The notes beneath the pieces were generated by a model. The model was not told the DNA's origin. It searched no databases and was given only the letters and a program-made list of their open reading frames with translations. A stretch of 64,000 nucleotides of DNA from Acanthopagrus latus. Lineage: Eukaryota; Chordata; Actinopteri; Spariformes; Sparidae. The translations under genes were made by a program, and so were the position numbers. Position 1 is the stretch's first letter; each line of letters begins with the position of its first letter. Location of the stretch: the NCBI RefSeq assembly GCF_904848185.1, contig NC_051055.1, positions 13,532,604 to 13,596,603 on the forward strand, given 5' to 3'. This document shows, piece after piece, positions 47,641 to 59,955 of this stretch.

Positions 47641-48206
47641 TCACCCCGGGCACATCTCATGTGGAGAAATCCAAAGGCACGGTTGCTAAGTTACACTATG
47701 ATTAGATGTGATGAATTCAGGTGAGGGGTTTTGCAAACAGACAGTTTATGTGAACCTGAGGACACTAGACTCTACGTAGGAAGTGGTTAAACACTGACAG
47801 CAGTTGCACTTTTAGGGGAAAAGCAGTGGGTGTCATTTCAGTGCAGTCACACGTCAACAAACGGTTTAGCTTGTAAGCATCAATTTCAAGCCCAAAAAGC
47901 TTCAACACGAAGGGGCAGAAACTTAAAACTTAAAGTCAGAATACAATGAAGAACATCTGCCACACTTCAGCGGGGCAGGAAATGAGTCAGTGCCCTGTAA
48001 GCCCTTGTGCTGATCCCTGAACAAGTGGCACCTGTCATCACCTGACATCTGGATGGGTTTTGTGTGCGTTCGCTGCCATCAGCAGAGTGATGCAGAGTGC
48101 GTGTGTGTCTATGAGCGTGTGCCTACTTGTTTATATTAACGTGTGTCATCAAGTTCAGTCATCATCCGCAGAGTAGTATAGTCTAGACTGATGCTACAGT
48201 AAGTGT

Positions 48207-48208
<2 letters not shown>

Positions 48209-48295
<87 letters not shown>
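48209..48295. repeat. (GT)43 microsatellite
   Basis: About 87 bases of uninterrupted GT, the longest simple repeat in the window. His/Thr-repeat frames over it are artefacts. Confidence 0.97.
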
Positions 48296-48300
<5 letters not shown>

Positions 48301-50149
48301 GAGAGAGAGTCGACGTGTCTCGCAGCTGACTGTTCATGTCATTAGAGAAACTATCATCTCCTCCTCCGCTGCTGTGTGTGCAGTCTGACTCAGAGCGGAT
48401 GATGGTGATGATAACAACAACAACTGTGGCATTGCAGTAGTGATTGTTGTGGCGAAGATAAAGGATTGAGCCATTCATCCCCACTCCTATGTGAATGTTT
48501 ATACAGACGAAACAAAAGCGGAGACAAAGCTGTTTTTTTTCCCTTGTCGGCTTTGTCTGACAGAGACAAAAACTCCCGTCCCATCCAGGTGTGATCAGTT
48601 CGTCTTTGTCCTTTCCCCTTTTTCGTTGTATCCTTGTTACCTCGTCATGTGATTCCTCTTCGTTTTGGCTGGACACGTTGCTTAAACGCTTACATCCAAG
48701 TCTTAACAGGGTGACCAAACGTGACCCAAAGTAGGAAGTGTGTTAGACTGTTGAATCTGTGTTTCTGTCGATGAGTCAACTGACATCTGCTAACACTTTC
48801 TGTGGTTGTGGTTTTCAGTAAGTACGTCAGTTTATGTTGCCGTTGTGTGTAAATAATGGAACATGCAGCACACACACAGCTCTCTGGTGTAAAGACTCAT
48901 CATAATGAAGATGATGTACCATACCTGTTGCTTTTTCTGAGCAGAGCGACTGTATGCTGACACTCTTTGACACTGTGTGTTATGGCTTTCATGACGAAAC
49001 GACAGATTTATGAACATTTTAAACGTTGATGAGCAGGAAAGCAGAATATACATGAAATTATACTTCTAAAAATTTCAAAACATTTTTTGATTACATGTAC
49101 AGTACCTCCTCTACTAACCTCGCCCAAATAGTTACAGTTGCTATGCCTCGTATAAATAATTAATAACAGTTCATATTTCCTGCTTGAGGTTCTTTGTATT
49201 TTTTTGAATGGGCAACATGCAGAGATTGCTGTGATGTCTGGCGAGTGGAACACTAACTGCAAACCAGTAAGTAGTTAGCTAAAACTGCGACAACTCTCAC
49301 AGCAGCTTTCAGTTAGCTCCACAAATTAGCTGCCAACGTCCCATCCAGTTGGCTTTTGGATATTTCCTGCTGAGCCATTTCAAAACAAGAGTCTTGTAAA
49401 CGGGGTCTTAAATAAGAACTTAATGACTTCGTACATGATATGATTGCTACACAGTGGGGAAAAACAGCACAGTGGTACACAGATGGTACGGGCCTTTCTT
49501 TTTACATTACTTGTAAACCAACAGGCTAATATAGTGATATGCTCCTTGGCCTTGGAAGTAAGGCCAGGCTAATTCTGTAGATAGTCCACCTGTTGGCTGT
49601 ACATGATGAAGACTACAATGCTTTACTCATTCCTTACCCTTTTGATCTTGTGTTTTTGGTTATGGACCACCATCTAAACTCTTCAAAGACAGAATATCTT
49701 ACTGTTCAAGAAATCCAAATGCTAGCCAGATTTGGTTGCTAAGAACAGTTGCTATTCAGGGAAATGTTGTGATGAATGATCAGTTGTATCCGAATAACTT
49801 TGCAGTAAAGCTGCTAAATGAGTAACGTGATAAGGGAACATTTACACCTCGTGAGATATGCATACAACAGACTGGGTGATTTTTGTCCTGTTAAGATTCA
49901 TGTTGCTGTTTCTTGTTATGGAGATGTCTCATTTAAAGCGTCCTTCTAAACACACCCTGTGGTGTGAACATCGACTGTATTTGCCTCTGCATGCTTATTT
50001 GATTCTTTGCAAATAAGCTTGTGAGGACTGCTCACATTTCTGTTCACTTTTTGTCTGCAGCATTTACACCACACTTATTCCTCATTCACACAGTCATGGG
50101 CCTGTTTACAGCTAGAACAATAGAATAATAATTCTGATGCTCATTACTT

Positions 50150-50903
50150 AATACAGAACACCATTGACTATTAATTTTCTTAAAGTTGCCATGAAATGGC
50201 TGGGGAGTGCTAGCCAGCGCTTTGCTTTTGGATTTTTAAATGTTTCATGTAGAAACAGGCAGTTAGACGTGTTGTGGACATTGGTTGGCTTTGGCAGTAG
50301 CCAATAGCGTGATATTGTGCATTTACAGCATGAGACATCAACATTTTTGCAAACTACAATTATACAACGAATGATTGCCACCTGATTTGCCTTCCTTATG
50401 TCCAGTCTATTCCGTAACTTACTAAGGTAACATACTTTAAGGCCACCGTCATTTGCAGTCTCCAGCAGTTGTCCACCCAGCCGCCCCCACAGCTCCGGTT
50501 CAGCCACTGTATCAGTCAACTTGAAGACAGTTGTCCATCTCCCTACATGTAGCTTCTTTTTTCTCGGCAGTTGTAGGCTCTTCTTGTCTCATCAATGGGC
50601 CTTCTCCTTCTTCCTTTGCAAAGCAGCTCTCCGAAGACGTTTGTTTTCTATTCATTTTAGCTAGCTTGAGGGCTTATTTTTTGGGTATAACCTGACTGAA
50701 ACAGGTATGTGTCAAGCGCGTCAGTAGGAACAGACGGATGTATTTAAACGTGAATCCGTTTTTCAAATAAAAGAACTTACAGAGTGTGATTATCAATATA
50801 ATGGAAATAAAATAAATTATTTTTTCTTTCTCTGTGGCCCAGTACAAAACGACCCACGGACTGGTACTGGTCCTCGGCCCGGTGGTTGGGGACCACTGAT
50901 CTA
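50150..50903 (-). mobile_element. hAT-type DNA transposon relic, 5' end with transposase start
   Basis: Read on the minus strand, the element starts near 50903 with the hAT-type terminus CAGTGGTCCCCAACC, then a GC-rich palindrome-like stretch (CCGGGCCGAGGACC). A frame opens at 50655 with MNRKQTSSESCFAKEEGEG, resembling the N terminus of fish hAT transposases. Frameshifts and stops follow, and the catalytic part is missing. I did not find the other terminus. The assignment comes from memory of these families. Confidence 0.55.
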
Positions 50904-51602
50904 CAGGATCCAAAATGTTGTGTTAGCTACTATTGTTGAGATGAAATGTTAAAAAAAAAATAAAAATAAAAAAGTGTGATCAAGGTCTTAAATCTTAAAT
51001 ATTAAATCTTTTTTCACATCTCCTCTTCCCTTTGGAGGTTGCAGAAAGTTCATAGCTGAAACGCAGGTTTCAAAGTTCAGTGTCAATGAGTAATTTTACT
51101 TGTGCGCATTTCCAATGCCTTTGTAAAACTGTTATAAAAAGGACCTCTGCCTCAGTTACTGTTCATTGTTCAGTTAAGGCGATATTTGAAGTCTTGGCAA
51201 ATGGTCCAAATCTTACAAAAAGATGCCTTGAGGGTGGATTTGTAAAGGCCTTTTGTGCTGCTGTAGTATCCATCTACCTGCTTCATGGCTTAAAGGAGTA
51301 AAAAGCTTCTATTCTGCAATCAGAGGAGCCTTTTTCTTCTTTTCTACCTCTTTGCCCCCCGGTCTGTTCTCCCTCCAGCCTCTACCAACGTTACACCTTC
51401 TCCGCTCTCTCCCACAGGCTTAATAAGAGGGTTTCTTTTTTTCCCTTTGGTAAATGTTCTCACTAAATAAAAATCCCTCATTTGAGGCATATGGTAGAAA
51501 GACCAATGACTTCAGACCTCATTAAATACTGCTAAGGACCATTAAGTGAAGCGGACACAATGAGAGGGATGTAGTTATTACACCTGATTTTATAGAGCAG
51601 AC

Positions 51603-51604
<2 letters not shown>

Positions 51605-51667
<63 letters not shown>
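51605..51667. repeat. (TG)31 microsatellite
   Basis: A pure TG run of about 63 bases, followed by interrupted TG/TATG to about 51730. Confidence 0.95.
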
Positions 51668-51669
<2 letters not shown>

Positions 51670-53269
51670 TGAGGAATTTGGTTGAATGTGTGTATGTGTG
51701 TGTGTGTGTATGTGTGTGTGCCTATGTGTGTGGTAGATAGACACAACTGGCACCACACAACAAGCTCTAACACTTCAATCAATTGCCTCATTATGGCAAA
51801 TGTGCAAGTGAATGGGGCTGAGTGCAGTTTAAAATATCATCAATGGAAGTGAATGGCACTCTCACTGGTGAGTTGAACAGCTGGTATCGGGTGACGCATT
51901 GCCAGTCAGACGTCTACATCACGACCGTTATTGCAGCCAGCCACTGTTTCAAATGAAGTGGAGAGTAGGAGTCACGGTGAAAAAAAGATTTAGTGTGTCT
52001 GTACGTGATCGCTCTCACTTTTGTCTCTAGCACGAGGTGGAAAATGGAAAATAAAGTCTGTCCCTCATTTGGATCTTTCTGTTTGACTTATGTAACAAGC
52101 AGTACAAGTAATAAGAGCGCTGTCCTCTCCAAGTTCTCGTCTTGCTATTGAGGTTATTGTGCGGGAGCCGTCAGTGTAATGGAATAGAAACACGACCCAA
52201 GGGAATGCGCACACATTCACACACTTCCACCGTAATGATCACATGGACTCCACCCCATTTATTTTCCCCCGTCGCTGGAAACACTTACAGCCCTATTTCT
52301 GGGCACAGTGAGGCTTGGTCAATGAGTTTACATTTCCTCCTTCCAGACTGTCCTCGTAAATGTTAGCCGAAGACAAATCACCCACTAAATGTTATGTTTA
52401 TGCCATCAGAAAAGTGGAGTGTAAAATTCAAAACCCAAGACCTGCGCGGACGGACATGGAGTATGAGCTGTTTGGCCACGTAATTGCATTATAATTTCAA
52501 ATTAATTGTGTGAAAGGAGAATGTCCCCCCTCGTCTTTGTCCTCATTAAGATGCCAAATAATGATTATTTTCCCAAAACATAGCCTATTTGAGAGAGGGT
52601 TTTTTTTTGGCTTTGGCTTGATAAATGACTTAAACAACTAATCGATTACAGTCCTTGTCATCGATTGAGTTTTGATTAATTGTTTCATTGTGCCTCTGTC
52701 ACCTTCCTAATCAAGTGGAGGCCTGTGAAGTTTAAAGGCAGATTTATGGTTGATGCGAGAGGTTAATAGGAGTCCTGGGGAGTTGTGGGATTTGATAAAT
52801 CAGCGTCAGATTCCTCCCATCGATAACACCTCTGCAGTTCTAGATGGATGTATTGTACTGAAAGAGGTTGCACCATGCTTTAATTATACTCCCCAAAGTT
52901 AGTCTTGATTTAACTTTGTGATACTGAATGATAGTGGGGAAGTCCATCTTGTTTGGACTACTCCAGAGCTGCTTGATACGGTATTATAATTCTATCCCTC
53001 ACAGCCCAAGGAAAGATCTGCTCTGTAGTCTGATGTTACGACAAGCAGATACTTCTTAATCTATAGCAAGATGGCAGCCGTGTGAACAGACTGTGGCTGG
53101 GGTGGGTGTTGTCTTTTAGTATCCTTTAGGCTCCGTGCAGACACCCCACCTCGCCGGTATCACTGATGCTCGGTAGATGGGTACCGGTGATGTTCTGAGC
53201 GACTTTAACCCCCCCACTGCAGAGCCTTCGTCAGATCAACAGGTCTGGTGTATCACTTGCGCGCGTGCA

Positions 53270-53298
53270 GACACACACACACACACACACACACACAC
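53270..53298. repeat. (CA)14 microsatellite
   Basis: A pure AC/CA run of about 29 bases in sntb1 intron 1. Confidence 0.9.
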
Positions 53299-55783
53299 GA
53301 ACCTAAGGTATTTCCTTGTGCTCCTTTACAGCTTCATCATGCTTTGCCGTAGGGGTTTCATGATGTACTTACGGTAGAAGACTATCTCCAGCCCCCTACT
53401 CTCGTAATAATTTAATTGCCAAAAAAGAGACAAAACACAGTAAACAACGTTAAGCATGAAATTTAAAGCAGTTTTCCCCAGATTTTCTATAGATATTGAT
53501 GAATTTGTTTTGCCACAACAATGGAGATCTGACATTGTGACAGCCCTGCTGCAACACGGAAGATGAGGCATCTTTGTACTTGCGTGAGCCTATCTCAGAT
53601 TTAAAACTGTGTAGCTTTAACCTTTCTAAATTCAGCAGCACATGTGCCTTCTGCATCGCTTCAGTTTCATAAATGCGTGGCCCCTAACAAACAAAACCGG
53701 AGACAGGGTTGTCGTCATCCAGCCGCAGCAGATTTTCCGTCCATTGAATTATCTTGTGTTGCAGCTTGTTATGATGCTTTCTTAACGAATAGATCGGCCC
53801 TTAATCTGATCTGACTGTGTGGGCTATTCCACTGTGCATTCGTCGTCAATGGAGGTCCATTGAGGGCCCGTCTCACATCACCCCCGTCTCTTCTTCTGTG
53901 TTACACGTCGGCCTGTCATGTCTCCCTTACAGGTTGGCGGTTACGCTTGTTACACAGTCTCATACGGGTCTGTAGCGCTTCAACCAGAGAATAGTTTGCA
54001 TGCCGGATCACAAATGCCGCCAGCCATTCGCCAATTACATGCGGCTCGTACAGTGGGATATGCCAATTAACCATTCAGTGCGTGGCAATGATTGAGAACA
54101 TCCAGGACATGGAGAGCATGCTGAGCACCCACTTTATCTCTGCCTCTCTATTTCTGTCTCTCGCTGAAACATATGTCCTGTCTGCTCTTCCGCTCCTCCT
54201 TTCAAAACTAAAAAAACATGAGGAATTTAAAATAGTTATCAAGCCTCCAGTGATTCAGGGTTTGACATTTACAAGTAAAGCTTTCTGTTTCCTGTCCTAT
54301 CAGGGAAATATCGGCAGCTGTGTGGGCAGGTTCGGTGTTTTGGGGACCATAACTCTTTTTATGCTGCCTGTCTGTACCGGCAGAGACGAGATGTGAATCA
54401 TCAGTGCAGCCTTCATTTTAAGAAATTAACTGAGGATGGGAGGAGTAACTTTAGACAGTTACGGCTTTTGGCATGTTGACATTTGCTGCTATCATTTCAA
54501 ATTAACAGCTCATTTTGAAAGAAAGACAAAAGGCAAACATCTGATCAAGTGAGCTTCCTGTAGTGTGTGTGCACAAATTGTATTTTGATGTGTAACTTAT
54601 TAACTTAAGTCAACGTTTGAAGAAAGCCATTCATCCTCTTGACCTAGACCAGTGGACCGTAGGTTGATACGGACTCATGATTTTTGTCACTTGAGACAAT
54701 AATATAGTTTGCAGACAGCCCACATACAGTATCTGTGTTGGCTTTTGTGCCCGAGTTGAAGCACAGAGATATCACTGCCTCATGACTAACCAAGTCTAAT
54801 ACATACCACATGCCACAGCAGTGCCATAATTAAACACTTTCTATTTCTGCTGTGTATGTAAACTTTTATGGCATCCCCACATCCTTCCTCTGACCTGTTA
54901 TAGTGACGAACTACCTCCAAAAGGGTGAAAATGTTGTAAACAGCAAAGTGCATTTTTTTACACAATGCCTCTGAAAAGCTCTTCATGTGATTTTTACATC
55001 TAAAGACAGCTGCAGGGTCAAACATACAGAAGATCCCACCCAGACTGTAACTGGCCTCTGTGTTAAACGATGTTAAAACAATGTTGATGTCAAGAGACTT
55101 CAGTGCTCTGAGTGGTTGGCCTTGACACACTTTAAGTGCTTTTAATTATAAACATGAATACACAAGTTAAGCATACGTTTTCCTTGTTTGCCAGACAAAT
55201 TCAGTCTATTTGTTAAGCATTTAATGAGCCAGCTTTACAGCATATTGATCACTGCAAATAAAGGGAGGTTATTTGCATTTTTTATGAACATTATAAAAGG
55301 AGTGAGTCAGTAATCTGCTGCAAAGTGCTGCTCACCCAAATGGTAGACCAAAAACTGCTGCAGGAACCTACTGAGGGAAAGATTTGAGACTATTTGATGC
55401 TTTATACCTGTATATTCTGCAAATTAAAGGTGTAATAGTTAAGAATTAGTATCTTATCAAATTCATACTCAAAACAAATCAGCTGCAGCATATGACCAGA
55501 AGAACGGCTCATTGCAGTTAACTGTAGCTCAGTTAGCTGTGCAGGTAGCTGTCCGGACTGGGAGCTCAGAGCACTGAGGTACTGATGTTAGCGTTTACAC
55601 TGTTGACACAGGAGCTTTGGGCTGAGAATGGGAAGGGGCTAGCGAGTTAGCATGCTGAAGCTATCTCTGTAACACGATACAGAGATGTCATAATGTCATG
55701 CAAAGTGTTGTTGTTCTTCATATTCTTTGATAATGTTACTTCACTTTTTGAATGTTGAAAGACCACATTCTTTTTCTCCCCAG

Positions 55784-56021
55784 TGAAGTACATGCGTGAG
55801 GCCACACCGTACGTCAAAAAGGGCTCCCCTGTGTCGGAGATCGGCTGGGAAACCCCGCCTCCTGAGTCGCCCCGCCTTGGCAGCTCCCCCATCACCACCT
55901 TGTCCGACCCTCCGAGCCCTCCTCCCCAGCCCTCCCTGTCTCTGCAGGGCGACAGGAGGTGCATACCACTTAAGATGTGTTATGTAACCCGAGCCATGAC
56001 CACACCAGACCCTGAGAACAG
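55784..56021 (+). CDS. sntb1: Beta-1-syntrophin, coding exon 2 (second part of PH1)
   Basis: The acceptor CTCCCCAG is at 55783. The exon joins exon 1 in phase and reads VKYMREATPYVKKGSPVSE, then IGWETPPPESPRLG, a short Ser/Pro linker, and RRCIPLKMCYVTRAMTTPDP ending ENR at a GTATGT donor. It matches human SNTB1 right after the PDZ domain and completes the first strands of the second PH1 half. Exons 1 and 2 give 265 codons plus two bases. The rest of the protein (PH1 end, PH2, syntrophin-unique domain) must lie beyond 64000, since I could not find its next exon in the window. Confidence 0.96.
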
Positions 56022-56028
56022 GTATGTG

Positions 56029-56037
56029 ACACACACA

Positions 56038-56072
<35 letters not shown>
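56029..56072. repeat. (CA)n microsatellite abutting the exon 2 splice donor of sntb1
   Basis: AC/CA dinucleotides with one AT interruption begin at the eighth intron base, directly after GTATGTG. Confidence 0.95.
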
Positions 56073-57646
56073 CATAAAAACACCTACATACTCATTGTTT
56101 GGCCAAAGGCAGTTTTCTGGATAGGTCGGCGTCATTTTCAATCTCTCTTAATTATGATCTGTCTGCTCATTTTGTGGTTATTCACAGACTTAAGACAGAA
56201 ATACCACTGTATATACTTTTTTATATAAAAAGTAATGATATCTTTAGTAGGCACAAATAGACATGGGGATGAGCGCTACATGGGCTAGAGGCTTGGGAAG
56301 CTCGTATTGAGGTGGTCTAATAGGTTGTTGGATTTAGTATTTTGGGGCTTTTTTTTTAGGGGACTAAGATAAATATAGAATATTGCTAAAATGTAAAATA
56401 AAGTAAAAATCCTAAGACATCAGTGTTTTTTCAAATAACATGAAAAATGAAGGTACCGTGTAGAAGCTGTGTTGCTAATGTTAGCATGGTAGGCTAATGA
56501 GCTTCCACTTTTCATCTGATAAGTAAACCTAAAAGCACGATGGGATGCCAACACCACTGTATGTGGGCTGAATTCTCATTTACATTTATCGACGTACAAA
56601 GGTTAAAGGCCATTGACATGATTCAGTCAATAATGCAGAGCAGAAGTCGACAGCATTTCTTCCAAATATCAGGCAATATCTGCAGATGGAAGTGCTCCTC
56701 CAGAGGCTTGAAACCCCGAAACAGTTGGCAAACATGTGTCCAAAAAAATGGCTGCACAGTCATTGTTTCTCATAATATCATACACACAAGATGACAATTT
56801 CAGCCCCACTTCCAGTTCCTTGAAAAAGGTTCATCTGAAGCATGTAGCAGTAAGAAAAGTACATCGTGTGAGTGTAGCAGCAAACTCAAGCCTTGAACTG
56901 CCTTGAACTCGCCCACAGGCTTAGCTTCACTGACAAATGCTCGGAAGTTGAACTTTAAGGCAACTGAATGATGGTTACCTTAATTAACCAGAGGTTAACC
57001 AATTCTTCTCTGATCCTCAACTCAACAGTGTCACAGAGGGGAAATATGTCTAATGTCTGCAGTCTTTTCCTGCCATCCTGAAGAGATTACCCACTCGTGT
57101 TTTTGCAGACCTTTTAAAAAACTTTTTTTTTTTTTTTCTTAAAGACAGACGTTTGAAGTTGGACACAGATAAAGCTCAGTCAGCGGGGGTCTTCTGGTAG
57201 GAGTTGTTGTCAAGTTAATTGGTTGGTAATATGACAATGGTCCAATCAAACAGCATGGGGGCGGAAAAGCGATTTACTGCTTCTACTTTTTTTTTTTTAT
57301 TATTCCAGGGAGAACGTGCGCTTCTCCATCCATCGGTTTCTCTCTAACCATGTCGCTTTCCTTCCCGCTTTTCTTTATTTGTCGTCACTCTCTCCTGTGT
57401 GGTTCTTTTCACTCTTTCTTATTTGTTTGTGTTTTTTTTCCACCCCTTTCATCTCTCCTCTCCCTTTATTTTCTTTCATGATCTCTCTCTCTCTCTATGT
57501 TCCCAGCTTTATTGTTGTTTGCCTCTCTATTTTTGAATCAGTTCTCTCCTTCAGTTCTCATCCTTATTGTCTCTCTCTTGATTTATTCCTTTTTTCCTCC
57601 CAGTACGTAGCTTCCAGTTTCTCTCTCTATCGTTCTGTCCTTCCAT

Positions 57647-57650
<4 letters not shown>

Positions 57651-57708
<58 letters not shown>
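57651..57708. repeat. (GT)29 microsatellite at the end of a pyrimidine-rich tract
   Basis: A pure GT run follows about 330 bases rich in C and T (57320-57650). The long open frame across both is a low-complexity artefact. Confidence 0.95.
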
Positions 57709-57710
<2 letters not shown>

Positions 57711-58390
57711 TCTGCATATGTATGATTTTTAGAAGTGTGAGGAGATAGTTGAACCTCGCTAAACTTCAAAGCTGCAGACGATGGAGGCAACATCAAAGTT
57801 AAGTGGTAGCAGTGAGCAGTGACTTCAAAGTTCCTCTGTCTGTGCAGACGTTGTTAGTGCGCTCGGCGCCGGAACCATAAAAAAAGTGAACGCCATCACA
57901 CACAAACAATCACTACAACAACAACAAAAAAACCCAAAGAAAAAGAGGAACATCATCCGTGGACAGAACAGATGGTTCTCTGGTGGCTGACTTTCCTCTG
58001 TGATAACAAAAAAAAAAACAACAACTTTTTATTTCACGCAAAATTAAAACAAAGATGAAAAAACTAAAGTGCATTATTCTCAATGAGGAGAAATGTAGCT
58101 GTCACTTTTGCTTCCCGGGGAATGTGTCTCGCTATTGATAGATCGTGTCTGTGAGCCGCTCTCCATGCTTTGCCTGTGGGGCAGGTGTCAGGTCTGAGAA
58201 GTGACAGCGGTTGAAAATGCTGACCTGCCCACACTGCTGTGTGTGCTGCCGATTACTTTTTTTTTTTTTTTTTTTTGAGAAAACGTTGTTTTGCCTCTCA
58301 TTTTGGCCCATTAACCCGTGTTTATTCTTTTCTCCATCAGTTGTGTTCTGTATTCCTCTAAATAACTCTGCTCTGTATGATTCCTCTACA

Positions 58391-58541
58391 TTCAGTTGCA
58401 CTTTTATGAATCATGGTTTAAGTATTGCATCTTTTAGGAGCGTAATAGGGTTGAACATTCACTTTATTGGCTTTAACTTTGACTTTATTGGTCAGCGAGA
58501 GATCTCATGTAGTGATAATGTGAGTTTTTGTTTTACAGATA
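58391..58541 (+). repeat. Direct duplication, copy 1
   Basis: Matches 59956-60120 in the same orientation over its whole length. Shared strings include TTCAGTTGCAC, GGTTGAACATTCACTTTATT, TTGGTCAGCGAGAGAT and TGTGAGTTTTTGTTT. Copy 2 has about 12 extra bases after GAGAGATT. The family is unknown. Confidence 0.8.
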
Positions 58542-58654
58542 TGTATGAGTCCAAGTTATTTAATACTGAGTAACTGACAGGTACTGTATATGCATCATGT
58601 TAGCTCCATATCAGGTGAAACAGTGGAGCTCATATTGAAGCTAATCTGTTTTAG

Positions 58655-58800
58655 GAAATAAGCTTATTTGCGTTGATGCTGAGAACTAGATAAGAAAAGT
58701 GTGGAGCTAGAGCTTGGAGGCGATTAGCCTAGCTTAGCATAAAGACTAGACGCAATGGGACATGGCTAGCCTGGCGCTGTTGTTTAACCTGTAGAAATAT
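58655..58800 (+). repeat. Dispersed percomorph-type repeat fragment (TTAGCATAAAGACT family)
   Basis: AGCTTGGAGGCGATTAGCCT, then AGCTTAGCATAAAGACTAGA and GGCTAGCCTGGCGCTGT match, in order, a repeat remembered from many percomorph genomes. A short inverted piece (ATGCTAAGCTAAGTTAA) occurs at 59552-59568. No name is assigned. Confidence 0.5.
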
Positions 58801-59955
58801 TACCGGTGCTTTTCTGTAATGACAGTCATCCGAAAAGGCTCCCCAGAGTGACAGTTACTCTGGGTGTGTGCTTTGTGCAAACATTAGCCACTACATTGCT
58901 ACTGCAGCTGCTCTTTCATCGGGCTCAGGGCGCTGTGTGCTTTGTGGTACTGAGTTGGCGAGCTGCTGAAGAGCAGGGTCAGCGGCTGTGCAGTGTGAGC
59001 ACAGCACATCGTTGTCATCACTTTTCATACCCAACTAGCTCATGTCTCACTCACACGAGAGGAAAAATGTAATATTATCAACAACAAACACGGCTGATGT
59101 CAATACTCACTGCTGTCATCAAGAATGTTTGTGGTGGGAAATTCATGTGCCAAGAGGAGTGTAAAAACAACCATTTGTGGTTTTACAGGGAGTTACATGC
59201 TGAACGAGTTTTAAATTTTTCTGTGTGGCGTCTTCACTGGCTGCCTGACAACCTCACTTGGTGCAACTCCGACCACCTGTTGTAGGACGCATTTTCAAGT
59301 TGGGCATAAATTACAAACCAACTGATAATCTCATACTGCAACTGTAGTGAATGTTTTGTTATGGGGTTTTTGTTTTTGTTTTGTTTTTTTTTTTGCTGAT
59401 TTTGCTTATATTCAGTAATAATTTGCAATCTATGTTTGTACTCAGACAAAACAAATTAGGTTGATTATGTCAGTTGGTGAACTGTAGGTGCTTGTAGTTG
59501 TACTTCTTATTATGTACCTTTGTGTCCCCTCTTCCGCCTCTCCCAATCTTAATGCTAAGCTAAGTTAATTGCTCCCAGATCTCCACACTTGGCGCTCAGG
59601 TCACATCCCCTCCACCAGTACAACAGTCTTCAGAGTGAACTATGCTTATATTCCTGATGATGACCATCTCAGGACCTTCTTCTCACCATCATCAAATAAT
59701 TCATCTTGACGTCGAAAAATGTTGGAAACAGCTTGTGGGAGATGGTGTGATGTTAAACATGTAGATTTTTGTATAAATTCAAAGCTTTTGTAGATTTTAT
59801 GGAAGATATGATTGAATGGAATGCTTAACTTGATATAAATCGAATTGTCAAACAGTTTGACAAGTTTTTACTGAGAATGTAAATATTAGTTTAACAGGGC
59901 TTCCCTTGAATTTCGTCATAAATGTCAAAATGTCCAAAGACTGACTGGTGAAACT

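Larger units (their letters stand above)
42661..55783 (+). other. sntb1: sntb1 intron 1 (13.1 kb)
   Basis: A long intron with no other supportable coding exon. It holds microsatellites (43243-43270 CT, 44350-44371 CA, 44509-44544 GA, 48209-48295 GT, 51605-51667 GT, 53270-53298 CA), a Tc1-like transposon relic (about 47365-47640) and a hAT relic (about 50150-50903). Stretches such as 52380-52700 and 53880-54080 are free of obvious repeats and could be regulatory, but nothing proves it. Confidence 0.7.

Noticed and set aside
48194..48718. Open frame of 174 codons ending in a His/Thr repeat
   Set aside because: Driven by the (GT)43 microsatellite read on the minus strand. The remainder has no recognisable domain.
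54082..54396. Open frame of 104 codons in sntb1 intron 1
   Set aside because: The first part looks plausible (ENIQDMESMLS), but no family was recognised and no flanking splice signals agree with sntb1. Treated as chance.
55480..55680. Stretch rich in GTTAGC/GCTAGC as a named SINE
   Set aside because: Such strings are common in fish repeats, but I could not align it in order with a family I know.
57301..57350. Possible sntb1 exon 3 after TATTCCAG at 57308
   Set aside because: The following codons do not match the conserved PH1 continuation (QLELHSPDAKHT-like), and no donor keeps the frame.
57316..57732. Open frame of 138 codons, Ser/Phe/Leu-rich
   Set aside because: Translation of a pyrimidine-rich tract running into (GT)n. 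It has low complexity, no splice context and no recognisable family.
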